Source: Caulobacter vibrioides
GTDB lineage: Bacteria > Pseudomonadota > Alphaproteobacteria > Caulobacterales > Caulobacteraceae
Assembly (NCBI RefSeq): GCF_002310375.3
Contig: NZ_CP023315.3
Coordinates: 310,001 to 374,000 of the forward strand
Length of the DNA: 64,000 nucleotides
Direction: 5' to 3'
Shown here one piece after another: positions 1 through 9,030 of this stretch. A program made the translations under genes and the position numbers. The notes beneath the pieces are model-generated. The model was not told the origin of the DNA and made no database searches. It was given only the letters and a program-made list of their open reading frames with translations. Position 1 is the stretch's first letter; each line of letters starts with the position of its first letter.

Positions 1-1251
1 GGCGTCATGTTCGCCGGTCGTGTCGAGGACACGATCCTGCAGTCGACCCGCCCCGCCGCCGTTCAGGCGCTGGAGCCGGACCGCCAGGCGGTGTTCTACA
101 GCGACGCCCGCGCGATTGCGGCCAAGCAGGCCCCCTCGGAAGTTACCTACGAGGGCGAGCTGAAGGTTGCTCTGGACGCCAAGGTCGCCGAGGCCAAGCG
201 TATCGAGACGCTGCTGAATACGGGCATGTTGGCCGGCGCCGGCGTCCTGGCCCTGGCGGGTTTCCTGCTGGCCTTTCCGCGCATCAACCCCGAGTTCCGC
301 GCCCGCAATCGCGTCGAGGGTTGGACCAACATCCTGCTGATCGCCTGCTCCGTGGCGGCGGTCCTCACGACCTTGGGCATCGTGCTGTCCCTGGTCTGGG
401 AAAGCTGGCGCTTCTTCCAGAGCGTTAGCCCGCTCTCGTTCCTGCTCGGAACGGAGTGGAGCCCGCAGATCGCCATGCGCGCCGACCAGGTCGCATCTTC
501 GGGCGCTTTTGGCGCCGTGCCGCTGTTCGCCGGCACCTTCCTGATCATGTTGATCGCCATGCTGGTGGCCGCGCCCGTCGGCCTCTACTCGGCGATCTAC
601 CTCTCGGAGTACGCCGGGCGCACCGTCCGTGGCGTCGTCAAGCCGCTGCTCGAGATTCTGGCAGGCGTGCCCACCGTGGTCTACGGCTTCTTCGCCGCCC
701 TGACCGTGGGTCCGCTGTTCCGCGCCGGCTTCAACGCCATTGGCGCGGCCCTGCCCCCTGGCCCACTGGCCACCTACCTGATGGAAGTCCAGAACCAGAT
801 GGCGCTGGTGGCCGGGGTGGTGATGGGGATCATGCTGATCCCGTTCGTCTCCTCGCTGTCGGACGACATCATCAACGCCGTGCCGCAAAGCCTGCGTGAC
901 GGCAGCTACGCGATGGGCGCCACCAAGTCGGAAACGGTCAAGAAGGTCGTCCTGCCGGCCGCCCTGCCGGGCATCATGGCCGCCATGCTGCTGGCCGTTT
1001 CGCGCGCCGTCGGCGAAACCATGATCGTGACCATGGCCGCCGGTCTGCAAGCCAAGCTCACCGCCAACCCGCTCGATACGGTGACCACCGTCACCGTCCA
1101 GATCGTCACCTTGCTCACCGGCGACCAGGAGTTCGACAGCCCCAAGACCCTGTCGGCCTTTGGCCTGGGCCTGACCCTCTTCGTGGTCACCCTCTGCCTG
1201 AACATCGTCGCCCTGCGCATCGTCCAGAAGTACCGGGAACAATATGACTGA
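1..1251 (+). CDS. pstC: Phosphate ABC transporter permease PstC (5' partial)
   Basis: Inner-membrane permease of the high-affinity phosphate importer, pairing with PstA and driven by PstB. The reading frame is open to the window edge, so the first part of the gene is missing; about 414 residues are visible from the first in-window ATG at 7. An N-terminal part with a membrane segment near residues 75-95 resembles the extra N-terminal domain of long alphaproteobacterial PstC proteins. The permease core follows, and the cytoplasmic EAA loop (DGSYAMGATKSETVKKVVLP, about residues 298-317 from that ATG) contacts the ATPase. It overlaps pstA by 8 bases, consistent with one pst-pho operon whose promoter and PhoB boxes lie outside the window. 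Confidence 0.95.
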   Translation, partial: GVMFAGRVEDTILQSTRPAAVQALEPDRQAVFYSDARAIAAKQAPSEVTYEGELKVALDAKVAEAKRIETLLNTGMLAGAGVLALAGFLLAFPRINPEFRARNRVEGWTNILLIACSVAAVLTTLGIVLSLVWESWRFFQSVSPLSFLLGTEWSPQIAMRADQVASSGAFGAVPLFAGTFLIMLIAMLVAAPVGLYSAIYLSEYAGRTVRGVVKPLLEILAGVPTVVYGFFAALTVGPLFRAGFNAIGAALPPGPLATYLMEVQNQMALVAGVVMGIMLIPFVSSLSDDIINAVPQSLRDGSYAMGATKSETVKKVVLPAALPGIMAAMLLAVSRAVGETMIVTMAAGLQAKLTANPLDTVTTVTVQIVTLLTGDQEFDSPKTLSAFGLGLTLFVVTLCLNIVALRIVQKYREQYD

Positions 1252-2539
1252 CGCGACTCGCGGCGCGGCCGGCCCGCGCCAGACTCTCTCGGCCGCCGAG
1301 GCCCGGCTCAAGAAGCGCCACCGCGCCGAGCGCCTCTTCAAGGCGCAAGGGCTGGCGGCGATCATCGTCGCGATGATCTTCCTGGTGGTGTTGGTCGGAC
1401 GGATCGTGACGCAGGGCTACTCGACCTTCGAGACCCATACCCTGTCCGTGCCGGTCTATCTGAACCCCGAGCGGATCGACACGTCCGACCTGTCCGGCGT
1501 CAACTACGACTACATCGTCGCCGAGGCGGTGATGAAGAAGCTGGGCGTTCAGGACGACGATTACGGGACCATCTCGACCAAGGTCCAGGACCTGATGTCG
1601 CGAGATTTCGGCTTCCAGATCCTCAACAAGCTCAAGGCCGACCAGTCGCTGATCGGCCAGACCATTACGCTGAAGGGCCCGCTGAAGGCCGATGCGGACC
1701 TCTACTTCAAGGGCGAGCTCAAGCGCTCGACCGACGAAGGTGATCGCAAGCTCGACAATCAGCAACTGGACTGGCTGGACAAGCTGAAGAAGGACGGCGC
1801 GATCACCTCGGGCTTCAATGTCGGCTTCTTCACCCACTCCGACTCGACCGAGCCAGAGCAGGCCGGGGTGTTGGGCGCGGTGGTCGGTTCGGCCATGATG
1901 CTGCTGATCACGGCCCTGATCTCGGTGCCTGTAGGCGTGATGGCCGCTGTCTATCTGGAAGAGTTCGCGCCGAAGAACCGCTGGACCGACATCATCGAGG
2001 TGAACATCAACAACCTCGCGGCCGTGCCGTCGATCGTCTACGGCCTGCTGGGCCTGGCCCTCTTCATCAACTGGCTGAACGTCCCGCGCGGTTCGCCCTT
2101 GGTGGGCGGCCTGGTGCTGGCCCTGATGGCCCTGCCCACCGTGATCATCGCCACCCGCTCGGCGCTGAAGGCCGTGCCGCCTTCGATCCGTGAAGCCGCC
2201 CTGGGTGTCGGCGCCAGCAAGACGCAGACCGTTTTTCACCATGTGCTGCCGCTGGCCATGCCGGGCGTGATGACCGGCGCGATCCTGTCGCTGGCCCACG
2301 CCCTGGGAGAGACCGCGCCGCTGCTGATGATCGGCATGGTCTCGTTCGTGCCGGGGGTGCCCGAAGGCCTCACCAGCGCCGCCACGGTCCTGCCGGTTCA
2401 GGTGTTCATCTGGGAGAACGCGTCTGAACGCGCCTTCCATGAGCGCACCGCCGCCGCGATCATGGTCCTTCTTGTCTTCATGATCGTGATGAACGCCCTG
2501 GCCGTGATCCTGCGCCGCCGCTTTGAGCGCCGCTGGTAG
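1244..2539 (+). CDS. pstA: Phosphate ABC transporter permease PstA
   Basis: Second permease subunit of the phosphate importer. At 431 residues it is much longer than the roughly 290 residues of E. coli PstA. The extra N-terminal 200 residues contain one membrane segment (about 40-60) and a polar region, matching the DUF3333-type extension of long alphaproteobacterial PstA proteins. The C-terminal half has the usual membrane segments and an EAA loop (REAALGVGASKTQTVFHHVL) near residue 316. The ATG lies inside the end of pstC and the stop is 6 bases before pstB, so translation is probably coupled. Confidence 0.95.
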   Translation: MTDATRGAAGPRQTLSAAEARLKKRHRAERLFKAQGLAAIIVAMIFLVVLVGRIVTQGYSTFETHTLSVPVYLNPERIDTSDLSGVNYDYIVAEAVMKKLGVQDDDYGTISTKVQDLMSRDFGFQILNKLKADQSLIGQTITLKGPLKADADLYFKGELKRSTDEGDRKLDNQQLDWLDKLKKDGAITSGFNVGFFTHSDSTEPEQAGVLGAVVGSAMMLLITALISVPVGVMAAVYLEEFAPKNRWTDIIEVNINNLAAVPSIVYGLLGLALFINWLNVPRGSPLVGGLVLALMALPTVIIATRSALKAVPPSIREAALGVGASKTQTVFHHVLPLAMPGVMTGAILSLAHALGETAPLLMIGMVSFVPGVPEGLTSAATVLPVQVFIWENASERAFHERTAAAIMVLLVFMIVMNALAVILRRRFERRW

Positions 2540-2545
2540 GACGCC

Positions 2546-3427
2546 ATGACCTCGATCCTGAACCCCCTCGCTTCGCCCCTCCTCCAGGGACACGCCATGA
2601 CCGTCCAAAGCCCCGATGATTCCGCCCGCGCGCCGGTGACCTCCGCCGCCCCTGTCGCTCCGGCGATCGCCGCCCCGAAAATCAAGGCGCGCGGCGTCAA
2701 GGTCTTCTATGGCGACAAGCAGGCCCTGTTCGACGTCGACCTCGACATTCCGGCCAAGTCGGTCACCGCCTTCATCGGCCCGTCGGGCTGCGGCAAGTCG
2801 ACCTTCCTGCGCTGCATCAACCGCATGAACGACACGATCCCTTCGGCGCGCGTCGAAGGAACGATCGAGATCGACGGCGCCGACGTCAACGCCAGGAGCG
2901 TCGACCCGGTGGTCCTGCGCTCGCGCGTCGGCATGGTGTTCCAGAAGCCGAACCCCTTCCCGAAGACCATCTTCGAGAATGTCGCCTATGGGCCGCGCAT
3001 CCATGGCCTAGCGAGCGGCAAGGCCGAACTGGAAGCCATCGTCGAAAGCAGCCTCAAGAAGGCTGGTCTCTGGAACGAGGTCGCCGATCGCCTGCACCAG
3101 CCCGGCACCGGCCTCTCGGGCGGCCAGCAGCAGCGTCTGGTGATCGCCCGCGCCATCGCCGTGTCGCCCGAAGTGATCCTGATGGACGAGCCCTGCTCGG
3201 CCCTGGACCCGATCGCGACGGCGAAGATCGAGGAGCTGATCGACGAGCTGCGCAGCCAGTTCTGCATCGTCATCGTCACGCACTCGATGGCCCAGGCCGC
3301 CCGCGTCTCGCAGCGCACGGCCTTCTTCCACCTCGGCAAGCTGGTTGAGAGCGGCCCGACCGAGGAGATGTTCACCAATCCTCGCGACAACCGCACCCAG
3401 GACTACATCACCGGCCGCTTCGGCTGA
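2546..3427 (+). CDS. pstB: Phosphate ABC transporter ATP-binding protein PstB
   Basis: Cytoplasmic ATPase that powers phosphate import through PstCA. Visible motifs are Walker A (GPSGCGKST, about residues 77-85), the ABC signature (LSGGQQQR) and Walker B ([11 protein letters not shown]). With the chosen ATG (AGGA just upstream) the protein has 293 residues and an Ala/Pro-rich leader of about 45 residues before the ABC domain. A second ATG at 2597, preceded by AGGGA, would give 276 residues and is equally plausible, since typical PstB proteins have about 250-260. It sits between pstA and phoU. Confidence 0.95.
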   Translation: MTSILNPLASPLLQGHAMTVQSPDDSARAPVTSAAPVAPAIAAPKIKARGVKVFYGDKQALFDVDLDIPAKSVTAFIGPSGCGKSTFLRCINRMNDTIPSARVEGTIEIDGADVNARSVDPVVLRSRVGMVFQKPNPFPKTIFENVAYGPRIHGLASGKAELEAIVESSLKKAGLWNEVADRLHQPGTGLSGGQQQRLVIARAIAVSPEVILMDEPCSALDPIATAKIEELIDELRSQFCIVIVTHSMAQAARVSQRTAFFHLGKLVESGPTEEMFTNPRDNRTQDYITGRFG

Positions 3428-3452
3428 TCCAGGCGCGCGGGAGAAAACAGAG

Positions 3453-4145
3453 ATGACCGAACATACCGTCAAATCGTACGGCGAAGAGCTGGCCCACCTG
3501 ACGGCCGAAGTCACCCGCATGGGTGGCATCGCCGAGAGCCAGGTCGCCGACTGTATCGCCGCCATCGCCCGCCGCGACGGCCCGCTGGCCCAGGCCGTGG
3601 TCGCCGGCGATGAGCGCCTCGACACGCTGCAGTCCGAGATCGAGCGCAAGGCCTTCCGCCTGATCGCGCTGCGTCAGCCCATGGCGGTGGACCTGCGCCA
3701 CGCCGTCGCCGCGCTGAAGATCTCGATGAGCCTGGAGCGCTGCGGCGACATGGCCAAGAACATCGGCAAGCGCGCCTTGATCCTGACCGAGGCCGACCCG
3801 ATGAGCGCCCTGACGCGCTCTATCGAGCGCATGGGCAAGCTGGTCCAGGGCCGCCTGAAGGACGTGCTGGACGCCTACACCACGTCGGACCTCCAGCGCG
3901 CCATCGGCGTGTGGAGCCGCGACGAAGAGGTTGACGAGCACTACAACGCGATCTTCCGCGAGCTGCTGACCTACATGATGGGTGATCCGCGGACGATCAA
4001 CGCGTGCACGCACCTACTGTTCGTGGCCAAGAACCTCGAGCGGATCGGCGACCATGCCACCAACATCGCTGAAATCATCCATTTCGAGCTGACGGGCGAG
4101 GAACTGACCTCGCAACGTCCCAAGCTCGACGTGCTGTCGCAGTAG
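3453..4145 (+). CDS. phoU: Phosphate signalling regulator PhoU
   Basis: PhoU links the transport state of Pst to the PhoR/PhoB system and keeps the Pho regulon off when phosphate is plentiful. The protein has 230 residues with two helical PhoU domains. Each carries an acidic metal-binding stretch: SLERCGDMAKNI near residue 95 and KNLERIGDHATNIAE near residue 195. The ATG at 3453 follows GGGAGAAAACAG, 25 bases after pstB; longer readings would run back into pstB and are unlikely. It lies 21 bases before phoB, in the conserved order pstB-phoU-phoB. Confidence 0.95.
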   Translation: MTEHTVKSYGEELAHLTAEVTRMGGIAESQVADCIAAIARRDGPLAQAVVAGDERLDTLQSEIERKAFRLIALRQPMAVDLRHAVAALKISMSLERCGDMAKNIGKRALILTEADPMSALTRSIERMGKLVQGRLKDVLDAYTTSDLQRAIGVWSRDEEVDEHYNAIFRELLTYMMGDPRTINACTHLLFVAKNLERIGDHATNIAEIIHFELTGEELTSQRPKLDVLSQ

Positions 4146-4166
4146 TTCCGGAAGAGGCGGCCTGAC

Positions 4167-4859
4167 ATGACTCCCTACGTTCTGGTGGTCGAAGACGAAG
4201 ACGCCCTGGCCACCCTGCTTCACTACAACCTCGACAAGGAAGGCTACCGCGTCGGCGTCGCCGGAGACGGCGAGGAAGCCCTGATCATGGCCAATGAGCG
4301 GGCGCCCGACCTGGTCATCCTCGACTGGATGCTGCCCAAGGTCTCGGGCATCGAGGTCTGCCGCCGGCTGCGCGGCCGCGCCGAGACGCGCAACGTGCCG
4401 ATCATCATGCTGACGGCGCGCGGCGAGGAAACCGACCGTATCCGCGGGCTCGACACCGGGGCCGACGACTATGTGGTCAAGCCGTTCTCGATGGTGGAAC
4501 TGACCGCCCGGGTCCGCGCCGTGCTGCGTCGGATCCGCCCGGGTCTGGCCGATGACCGCATCACGGTCGGCGACATCATCATCGACCGCGTCGCCCACCG
4601 CGTGAAGCGGAGCGGCAAGGAAATCCATCTTGGCCCGACCGAGTTCCGCCTGCTCGACTATCTGATGCAGCACCCGGGCCGGGTGTTCAGCCGCGAGCAA
4701 CTGCTGGACGCGGTCTGGGGCTCGGACGTCTATGTCGAGGCTCGCACTGTTGACGTCCACATCGGTCGTCTCCGCAAGGCGCTGAACGGCACGGCTGACG
4801 CCGATCCGATCCGCACCGTGCGTTCGGCGGGCTACTCGCTGGATATGGACGCGGCCTAA
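4167..4859 (+). CDS. phoB: Phosphate response regulator PhoB
   Basis: OmpR/PhoB-family transcription factor that activates the phosphate-starvation regulon after phosphorylation by PhoR. The receiver domain (about 1-120) has acidic residues E9, D10 and E11, the phospho-acceptor D53 in VILDWMLPK, and the conserved Lys in VVKPF. A winged-helix DNA-binding domain follows (about 130-228, with GRVFSREQLLDAVW). Its length of 230 residues is standard. The stop overlaps by about 3 bases the stop of the convergent LytTR gene, leaving no room for a separate terminator. phoR is not seen downstream; it probably lies upstream of the window. Confidence 0.96.
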   Translation: MTPYVLVVEDEDALATLLHYNLDKEGYRVGVAGDGEEALIMANERAPDLVILDWMLPKVSGIEVCRRLRGRAETRNVPIIMLTARGEETDRIRGLDTGADDYVVKPFSMVELTARVRAVLRRIRPGLADDRITVGDIIIDRVAHRVKRSGKEIHLGPTEFRLLDYLMQHPGRVFSREQLLDAVWGSDVYVEARTVDVHIGRLRKALNGTADADPIRTVRSAGYSLDMDAA

Positions 4860-5689
4860 GAGTCTGAGGCCTGTCGGCCAAGACGCTTGAGCAACGCGTC
4901 GCGGTAGGTTCGGCTGGTCACGACCTCCGCGCCGCTGGCCAGGGTCAGCCGCCACGAGCCATCGGACAGGGGCTGGGCTTGTGAAACCTTGGACAGGTTG
5001 ACCAGCGCCGATCGATGAGCACGGGCGAAGAGGCGCGGATCAAGCCGCGCCTCGAGGCTCTGTAAGGTCGCGCGCATCAGGCCCTCGCGTCCGTCCCAAT
5101 GGACGACCACATAATTGTCGGCCGCGCCGAACCATTCGACCGCCGTGATGTCCACCGGGACGCGGCGTGCGCCGGCCATGACCATCAGGCGTTCAGCCAC
5201 GTCCAAGACGGGCGTGGCGCGGGCTTCGGCGAGGGCGGCCTGCAGGAGCGCATTGCGCGCGCTTGCTTCGGCGGCTCGGCGGTGGTGCGCAGCGGCCAGG
5301 CCGACTGCGACGATGGCGGTATGCAACAGGATGCAGACTGGCGCGCGACCCAACGCCCTCTCCGCGAGGTCGCCGCCGCCGGCGAAGGCCTGGTCGATCA
5401 GGCTGGCGACCACGGCCTCCAGCGGTACGATGACGAGGCCGGTGGCGAAGGCGGCCAGGACGCCTCGGGGGCCAGCTCCAAACCGCCGTAGCACCAGCCA
5501 GACGACGCCGATCACGGGCAGCCAGGCGGCATAGATCGCCCCTTGCCAGGCCAGGGACTGCTCGACGCTCAGGACCCGCCCATCGGCCAGGGCGAAGCGG
5601 CGGGCGAACCAGGCGGCGCAAAGGGTGGTCGCCAACCAGCTATAGGCCGTAAGACCCACGACCCACGCGGTGGTCGGCGCGGCCCTCAC
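4856..5689 (-). CDS. Membrane-anchored LytTR-family transcriptional regulator
   Basis: The C-terminal 100 residues form a LytTR DNA-binding domain (motifs FGAADNYVVVHWDGREGLMR and ARAHRSALVNLSKV). It is preceded by about four hydrophobic segments (roughly residues 5-145) and no receiver domain, so DNA binding is tied directly to the membrane. I chose GTG at 5689 because its GTG overlaps the TGA of the upstream gene (GTGA), giving 277 residues; longer readings run through that gene. The partner gene encodes a multi-pass membrane protein, as in LytTR regulator plus membrane protein pairs. The target promoters and signal are unknown. Confidence 0.8.
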   Translation of the reverse strand: MRAAPTTAWVVGLTAYSWLATTLCAAWFARRFALADGRVLSVEQSLAWQGAIYAAWLPVIGVVWLVLRRFGAGPRGVLAAFATGLVIVPLEAVVASLIDQAFAGGGDLAERALGRAPVCILLHTAIVAVGLAAAHHRRAAEASARNALLQAALAEARATPVLDVAERLMVMAGARRVPVDITAVEWFGAADNYVVVHWDGREGLMRATLQSLEARLDPRLFARAHRSALVNLSKVSQAQPLSDGSWRLTLASGAEVVTSRTYRDALLKRLGRQASDS

Positions 5690-6357
5690 ACGGGCGACAA
5701 GCGTTTGCGACGCACCACCAGGGCGGCGACCCAGATGATCGCCACGGGTTGAAACAGCAGGGTCGGCCAGAGCTGGCTCCATGGCTTGGGCAGGAAGGTC
5801 AGGAAGTTTCCCGAAAAGGCGCTGAGCACCGCGCCATAGGCGCTCAGCATCTTCACAAGATGCTCGTAGGTCCAGAGGTCTGGCGAAAAGGGCCATGCCG
5901 TCGGCTGGATGAACCGCCAGAGGTCCCACCCGCCATAGAGGAAGCAGGCATAGACCAGGGCGATCGTGGTGGCCTTGGGACTGGCCGTTCTACCGCTCAG
6001 CAGAAGACCCAGAACCCAGATCCCCACCGCGATGACCGCCAGGGTCGCGGTCCAGTCCAGCCGCGTGGCGCGCTGATGCGGATCGAGATCGGGCCGCTTG
6101 CGCCTGAGGACCCGCACGCCCGAGAAAACGGTCAGGGTGGCGGTCGAGGACAGGGCGGCGAAGTAGGCGTTGAACCGTAGCGCTGTCATGACCCAGGCGG
6201 CGGCCAGGAGCATGCTCATAAGCACAACAAAGACGCGGCCCGCGCGCCGATGCCATTGCGAGCCCTTGGTTGTGCAGAGCGGCAGGAGACCCGCGCCGAC
6301 GAGGATCAGGCCGCAACTGATGTGCAGGGCGAGGGCGGGGTGGAAGAGTGCGTCCAT
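5686..6357 (-). CDS. Multi-pass membrane protein, DUF2306-like
   Basis: Protein of 223 residues with about six or seven hydrophobic segments. The N-terminal part (LHISCGLILVGAGLLPLCTT, then KGSQWHRRAGRVFV) resembles the LH...KG..H...G pattern of DUF2306-type membrane proteins and of the gene at 41425. The ATG at 6357 follows AGAAGAGGCCC; a reading 34 residues longer would extend towards purD without a good ribosome site. It is coupled by a 4-base overlap to the LytTR regulator, which suggests that it senses or restrains that regulator. No substrate can be assigned and the family call is tentative. Confidence 0.65.
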   Translation of the reverse strand: MDALFHPALALHISCGLILVGAGLLPLCTTKGSQWHRRAGRVFVVLMSMLLAAAWVMTALRFNAYFAALSSTATLTVFSGVRVLRRKRPDLDPHQRATRLDWTATLAVIAVGIWVLGLLLSGRTASPKATTIALVYACFLYGGWDLWRFIQPTAWPFSPDLWTYEHLVKMLSAYGAVLSAFSGNFLTFLPKPWSQLWPTLLFQPVAIIWVAALVVRRKRLSPV

Positions 6358-6470
6358 GGGCCTCTTCTGCGCACGGCCGACATCGTCGCCAGCGAGAAGG
6401 GGCGAATGGCGGCCTGTGGGGGCGAGAGCGCGCTTGACCCGATGCCGGTCGCGCGTCACACCCCGCGCTC

Positions 6471-7754
6471 ATGGAAAAGCTGACCATCCTCCTCGTCGGG
6501 TCCGGCGGGCGTGAGCACGCCCTGGCCTGGAAGATCGCCCAGTCGCCGCTTTGCGGTCGCCTTGTTGCGGCCCCGGGCAACCCCGGGATCGAAGCCGTGG
6601 CCGAGCTGCGCGCGGTCACGGCGACTGACGCCGATGGCCTCGTCGCCCTGGCCCAGGAGATCGGCGCGGATCTGGTGGTGGTCGGTCCGGAGTCGGCGCT
6701 GGAGGTCGGTCTCGCCGACAAGCTGGCGGCGGTCGGTATCCCCTGTTTCGGCGGTAGCCAGCGCGCCGCGCAGCTGGAGACGTCCAAGGCCTTCACCAAG
6801 GACTTCTGTCAGCGTCACGGCCTGCCGACGGCCGCCTATGGCGTGTTCGAGAACGCCGCCTCGGCCGGCGCTTTCCTCGACACCCTGGAAGCGCCGTTCG
6901 TGATCAAGGCCGACGGTCTGGCGGCGGGCAAGGGCGTGGTGATCGCCGCCACACGGGCCGAGGCCGACGCCGCCGTGCTGGACATGCTGGGCGGCCGGTT
7001 CGGTTCGGCCGGCGCGCGGGTGGTGATCGAGGAGTTCATGCACGGCGAGGAGGCCTCGCTGTTCGCGGTCTGTGACGGCAAGACCGCTGTGCTGTTCGGC
7101 GCGGCCCAGGATCACAAGCGCGCCTATGACGGCGACGAGGGCCCCAACACCGGCGGCATGGGCACCTATTCGCCGCCGCCAATCCTGACCCAGGACCTGA
7201 TCGACCAGGCTTGGCGCGAGCTGATCGTTCCTACCGTCGAGGGCATGGCCGCCGAGGGCAATCCGTATGTCGGCGTGCTCTACGCCGGACTTATGCTCAC
7301 GCCTGCGGGTCCCAAGCTCGTCGAATACAACGCCCGCTTCGGCGATCCCGAGTGCCAGACCCTGATGCTGCGCCTTGAGAGCGACATCGTCCCTATCCTG
7401 CTGGCGGCGGCGAAGGGCGAACTGGCCTCGGCCGCGCCGCCGAAGTGGCGCGAGGAGGCGGCGATCTGCGTCGTGCTGGCGGCCGAGGGCTATCCCGACG
7501 CGCCCAAGACCGGCGGCCGCATCCAGGGCGCCGATACGGACTTCGGCGCCGGCGTCGTGGTCTTCCACGCCGGCACGACGCGTGAGTTCGAGGGGCGTCT
7601 TGTGGCCTCGGGCGGCCGGGTGCTGAACGTCTGCGCCTTGGGCCAGACCTTGAGCGAAGCCCGCGAGGCGGCTTACGGCGCGCTTGAGCGCGTTTCGCTG
7701 GAAGGCGGCTTCTATCGTCGCGACATCGGCTGGCGGGCGTTGAAGGCTTCCTAA
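6471..7754 (+). CDS. purD: Phosphoribosylamine-glycine ligase
   Basis: GAR synthetase joins phosphoribosylamine to glycine using ATP, the second step of purine biosynthesis, in the cytoplasm. The 427-residue length fits the family. The N-terminal VGSGGREHALAWK motif, the ATP-grasp region with KADGLAAGKGVV (about 145-156), the GPNTGGMGTYSPPP stretch and the EYNARFGDPECQ motif (about 290) are all typical of PurD. It stands alone on the plus strand, divergent from the membrane-protein/LytTR pair, and is followed by a large dyad repeat. Confidence 0.97.
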   Translation: MEKLTILLVGSGGREHALAWKIAQSPLCGRLVAAPGNPGIEAVAELRAVTATDADGLVALAQEIGADLVVVGPESALEVGLADKLAAVGIPCFGGSQRAAQLETSKAFTKDFCQRHGLPTAAYGVFENAASAGAFLDTLEAPFVIKADGLAAGKGVVIAATRAEADAAVLDMLGGRFGSAGARVVIEEFMHGEEASLFAVCDGKTAVLFGAAQDHKRAYDGDEGPNTGGMGTYSPPPILTQDLIDQAWRELIVPTVEGMAAEGNPYVGVLYAGLMLTPAGPKLVEYNARFGDPECQTLMLRLESDIVPILLAAAKGELASAAPPKWREEAAICVVLAAEGYPDAPKTGGRIQGADTDFGAGVVVFHAGTTREFEGRLVASGGRVLNVCALGQTLSEAREAAYGALERVSLEGGFYRRDIGWRALKAS

Positions 7755-7757
7755 AAC

Positions 7758-7870
7758 CCTCCCCCTAGTGGGGGAGGTGGCCCGTAGGGCCGGAGGGGGG
7801 TGTTCTGTGGAGCCTGCCTCTTCCCCCTCCGTCGTCTCGTCGAGCCGACACCTCCCCCGCTAGGGGGAGG
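7758..7870. repeat. C-rich intergenic dyad element, copy 1
   Basis: A block of nested inverted repeats between purD and the next gene. The left hairpin CCTCCCCCTAGTGGGGGAGG is at 7758-7777 and the right hairpin CCTCCCCCGCTAGGGGGAGG at 7851-7870. An inner stem pairs CGGAGGGGG (7791-7799) with CCCCCTCCG (7823-7831). Related full-length blocks lie at 17017 and 32051, and half-size versions at 10322 and 19519, so this is a dispersed repeat family. It may act as a terminator or mRNA 3'-end structure for purD; it encodes no protein. Confidence 0.85.
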
Positions 7871-7940
7871 ATCTTTGGGTTGCGCGGCGCTCCCCACCCT
7901 CTAAACTCCCCATTCAAACAAGCGTTGGGGAGAAAGCGCC

Positions 7941-9023
7941 ATGGCCGAAGCCGCCGAACAGTCCGCCCAGGATCTGAATTCGGGCACCAAGCCCGTCGAC
8001 CCGCGCCATGCGATCGACGAGGCCAAGCTGGCCGCCTGGCTGGAAGCCAATGTCGAAGGCTACGCTGGTCCGCTGGAAGTGCGCCAGTTCAAGGGCGGCC
8101 AGTCCAACCCGACCTACCAGTTGGTCACGCCGGCCCGGAAGTATGTCCTGCGCCGCAAGCCGCCGGGCAAGCTGCTGCCCAGCGCCCACGCGGTGGATCG
8201 CGAGTACAAGGTGATCTCGGGCCTGAACAAGGCCGACTTCCCGGTCGCCAAGGCCTATGCGCTGTGCATGGACGAGGACGTCATCGGCACGATCTTCTAC
8301 GTGATGGAGAACGTCGAGGGCCGGATCCTGTGGGACGGGACCCTGCCCGACTATCAGCCGGCCGAGCGCCGGGCGATCTACGAGGCCCAGATCGACACCC
8401 TAGCGGCCCTGCACAACGTCGATTACGCCGCCGTCGGCCTGGCCGACTATGGCAAGCCCGGCAACTATTTCGCGCGCCAGATCGACCGCTGGACCAAGCA
8501 GTACAAGGCCAGCGAAACCAAGACCATCGAGGAGATGGACCGGCTGATCGACTGGTTGGCCAAGACCGTGCCGGCGGACGACCAGACCTCGATCGTCCAT
8601 GGCGACTATCGCCTCGACAACATGATCCTGCACCCGACCGAGTCGCGGGTGATCGCGGTGCTGGACTGGGAGCTGTCGACCCTGGGCAACCCGCTGGCCG
8701 ACTTCAGCTATTTCCTGATGAACTGGGTGATGCCGTCCGACCAGCGCGGTGGCCTATCGGGCGTCGATGATCTGACCGCCTACGGTATCCCGACGATCCC
8801 CGAGGCCGTGGCCCGCTATTGCAAGGCCACCGGCCGGGACGGCCTGCCGGAACTCGACTGGTATTTCAGCTACAACCTCTTCAGACTGGCGGGCATCTGC
8901 CAGGGCATCGTCGGCCGCGTCCGTGACGGCACCGCCGCCAGCGCCCATGCGCAGCTGATGGAGGCGCGCGTGCCGGTTCTGGCTAAGGGGGCCTGGGACT
9001 TTGCGCGTAAAGCGGGGGCTTGA
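7941..9023 (+). CDS. Phosphotransferase (APH/ACAD10-like kinase family)
   Basis: Protein of 360 residues with the aminoglycoside-phosphotransferase/choline-kinase fold. The catalytic loop IVHGDYRLDNMILHP (about 220-234, Brenner motif HGDxxxxN) and the metal-binding aspartate in AVLDWELSTLGNPLADFSY are present, as is an N-terminal nucleotide-binding region (FKGGQSNPTYQLV, YVLRRKPPGKLLPSAHAVDR). The closest family I recognise is the kinase domain of ACAD10/11-type enzymes, which act on hydroxyacyl-CoA in fatty acid breakdown, so antibiotic resistance is unlikely. The ATG at 7941 follows GGGGAGAAAGCGCC. It ends 7 bases before the amidohydrolase ATG. Confidence 0.85.
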   Translation: MAEAAEQSAQDLNSGTKPVDPRHAIDEAKLAAWLEANVEGYAGPLEVRQFKGGQSNPTYQLVTPARKYVLRRKPPGKLLPSAHAVDREYKVISGLNKADFPVAKAYALCMDEDVIGTIFYVMENVEGRILWDGTLPDYQPAERRAIYEAQIDTLAALHNVDYAAVGLADYGKPGNYFARQIDRWTKQYKASETKTIEEMDRLIDWLAKTVPADDQTSIVHGDYRLDNMILHPTESRVIAVLDWELSTLGNPLADFSYFLMNWVMPSDQRGGLSGVDDLTAYGIPTIPEAVARYCKATGRDGLPELDWYFSYNLFRLAGICQGIVGRVRDGTAASAHAQLMEARVPVLAKGAWDFARKAGA

Positions 9024-9030
9024 GGGCGAT

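Noticed and set aside
1187-3004. A 605-codon minus-strand frame opposite pstA and pstB.
   Set aside because: Low-complexity, charge-rich sequence without any motif; pstA and pstB on the other strand have complete family signatures.
7941-9023. Antibiotic-resistance aminoglycoside phosphotransferase.
   Set aside because: The sequence has the kinase fold but its closest resemblance is to ACAD10-type kinases, and no resistance or mobile context is present.
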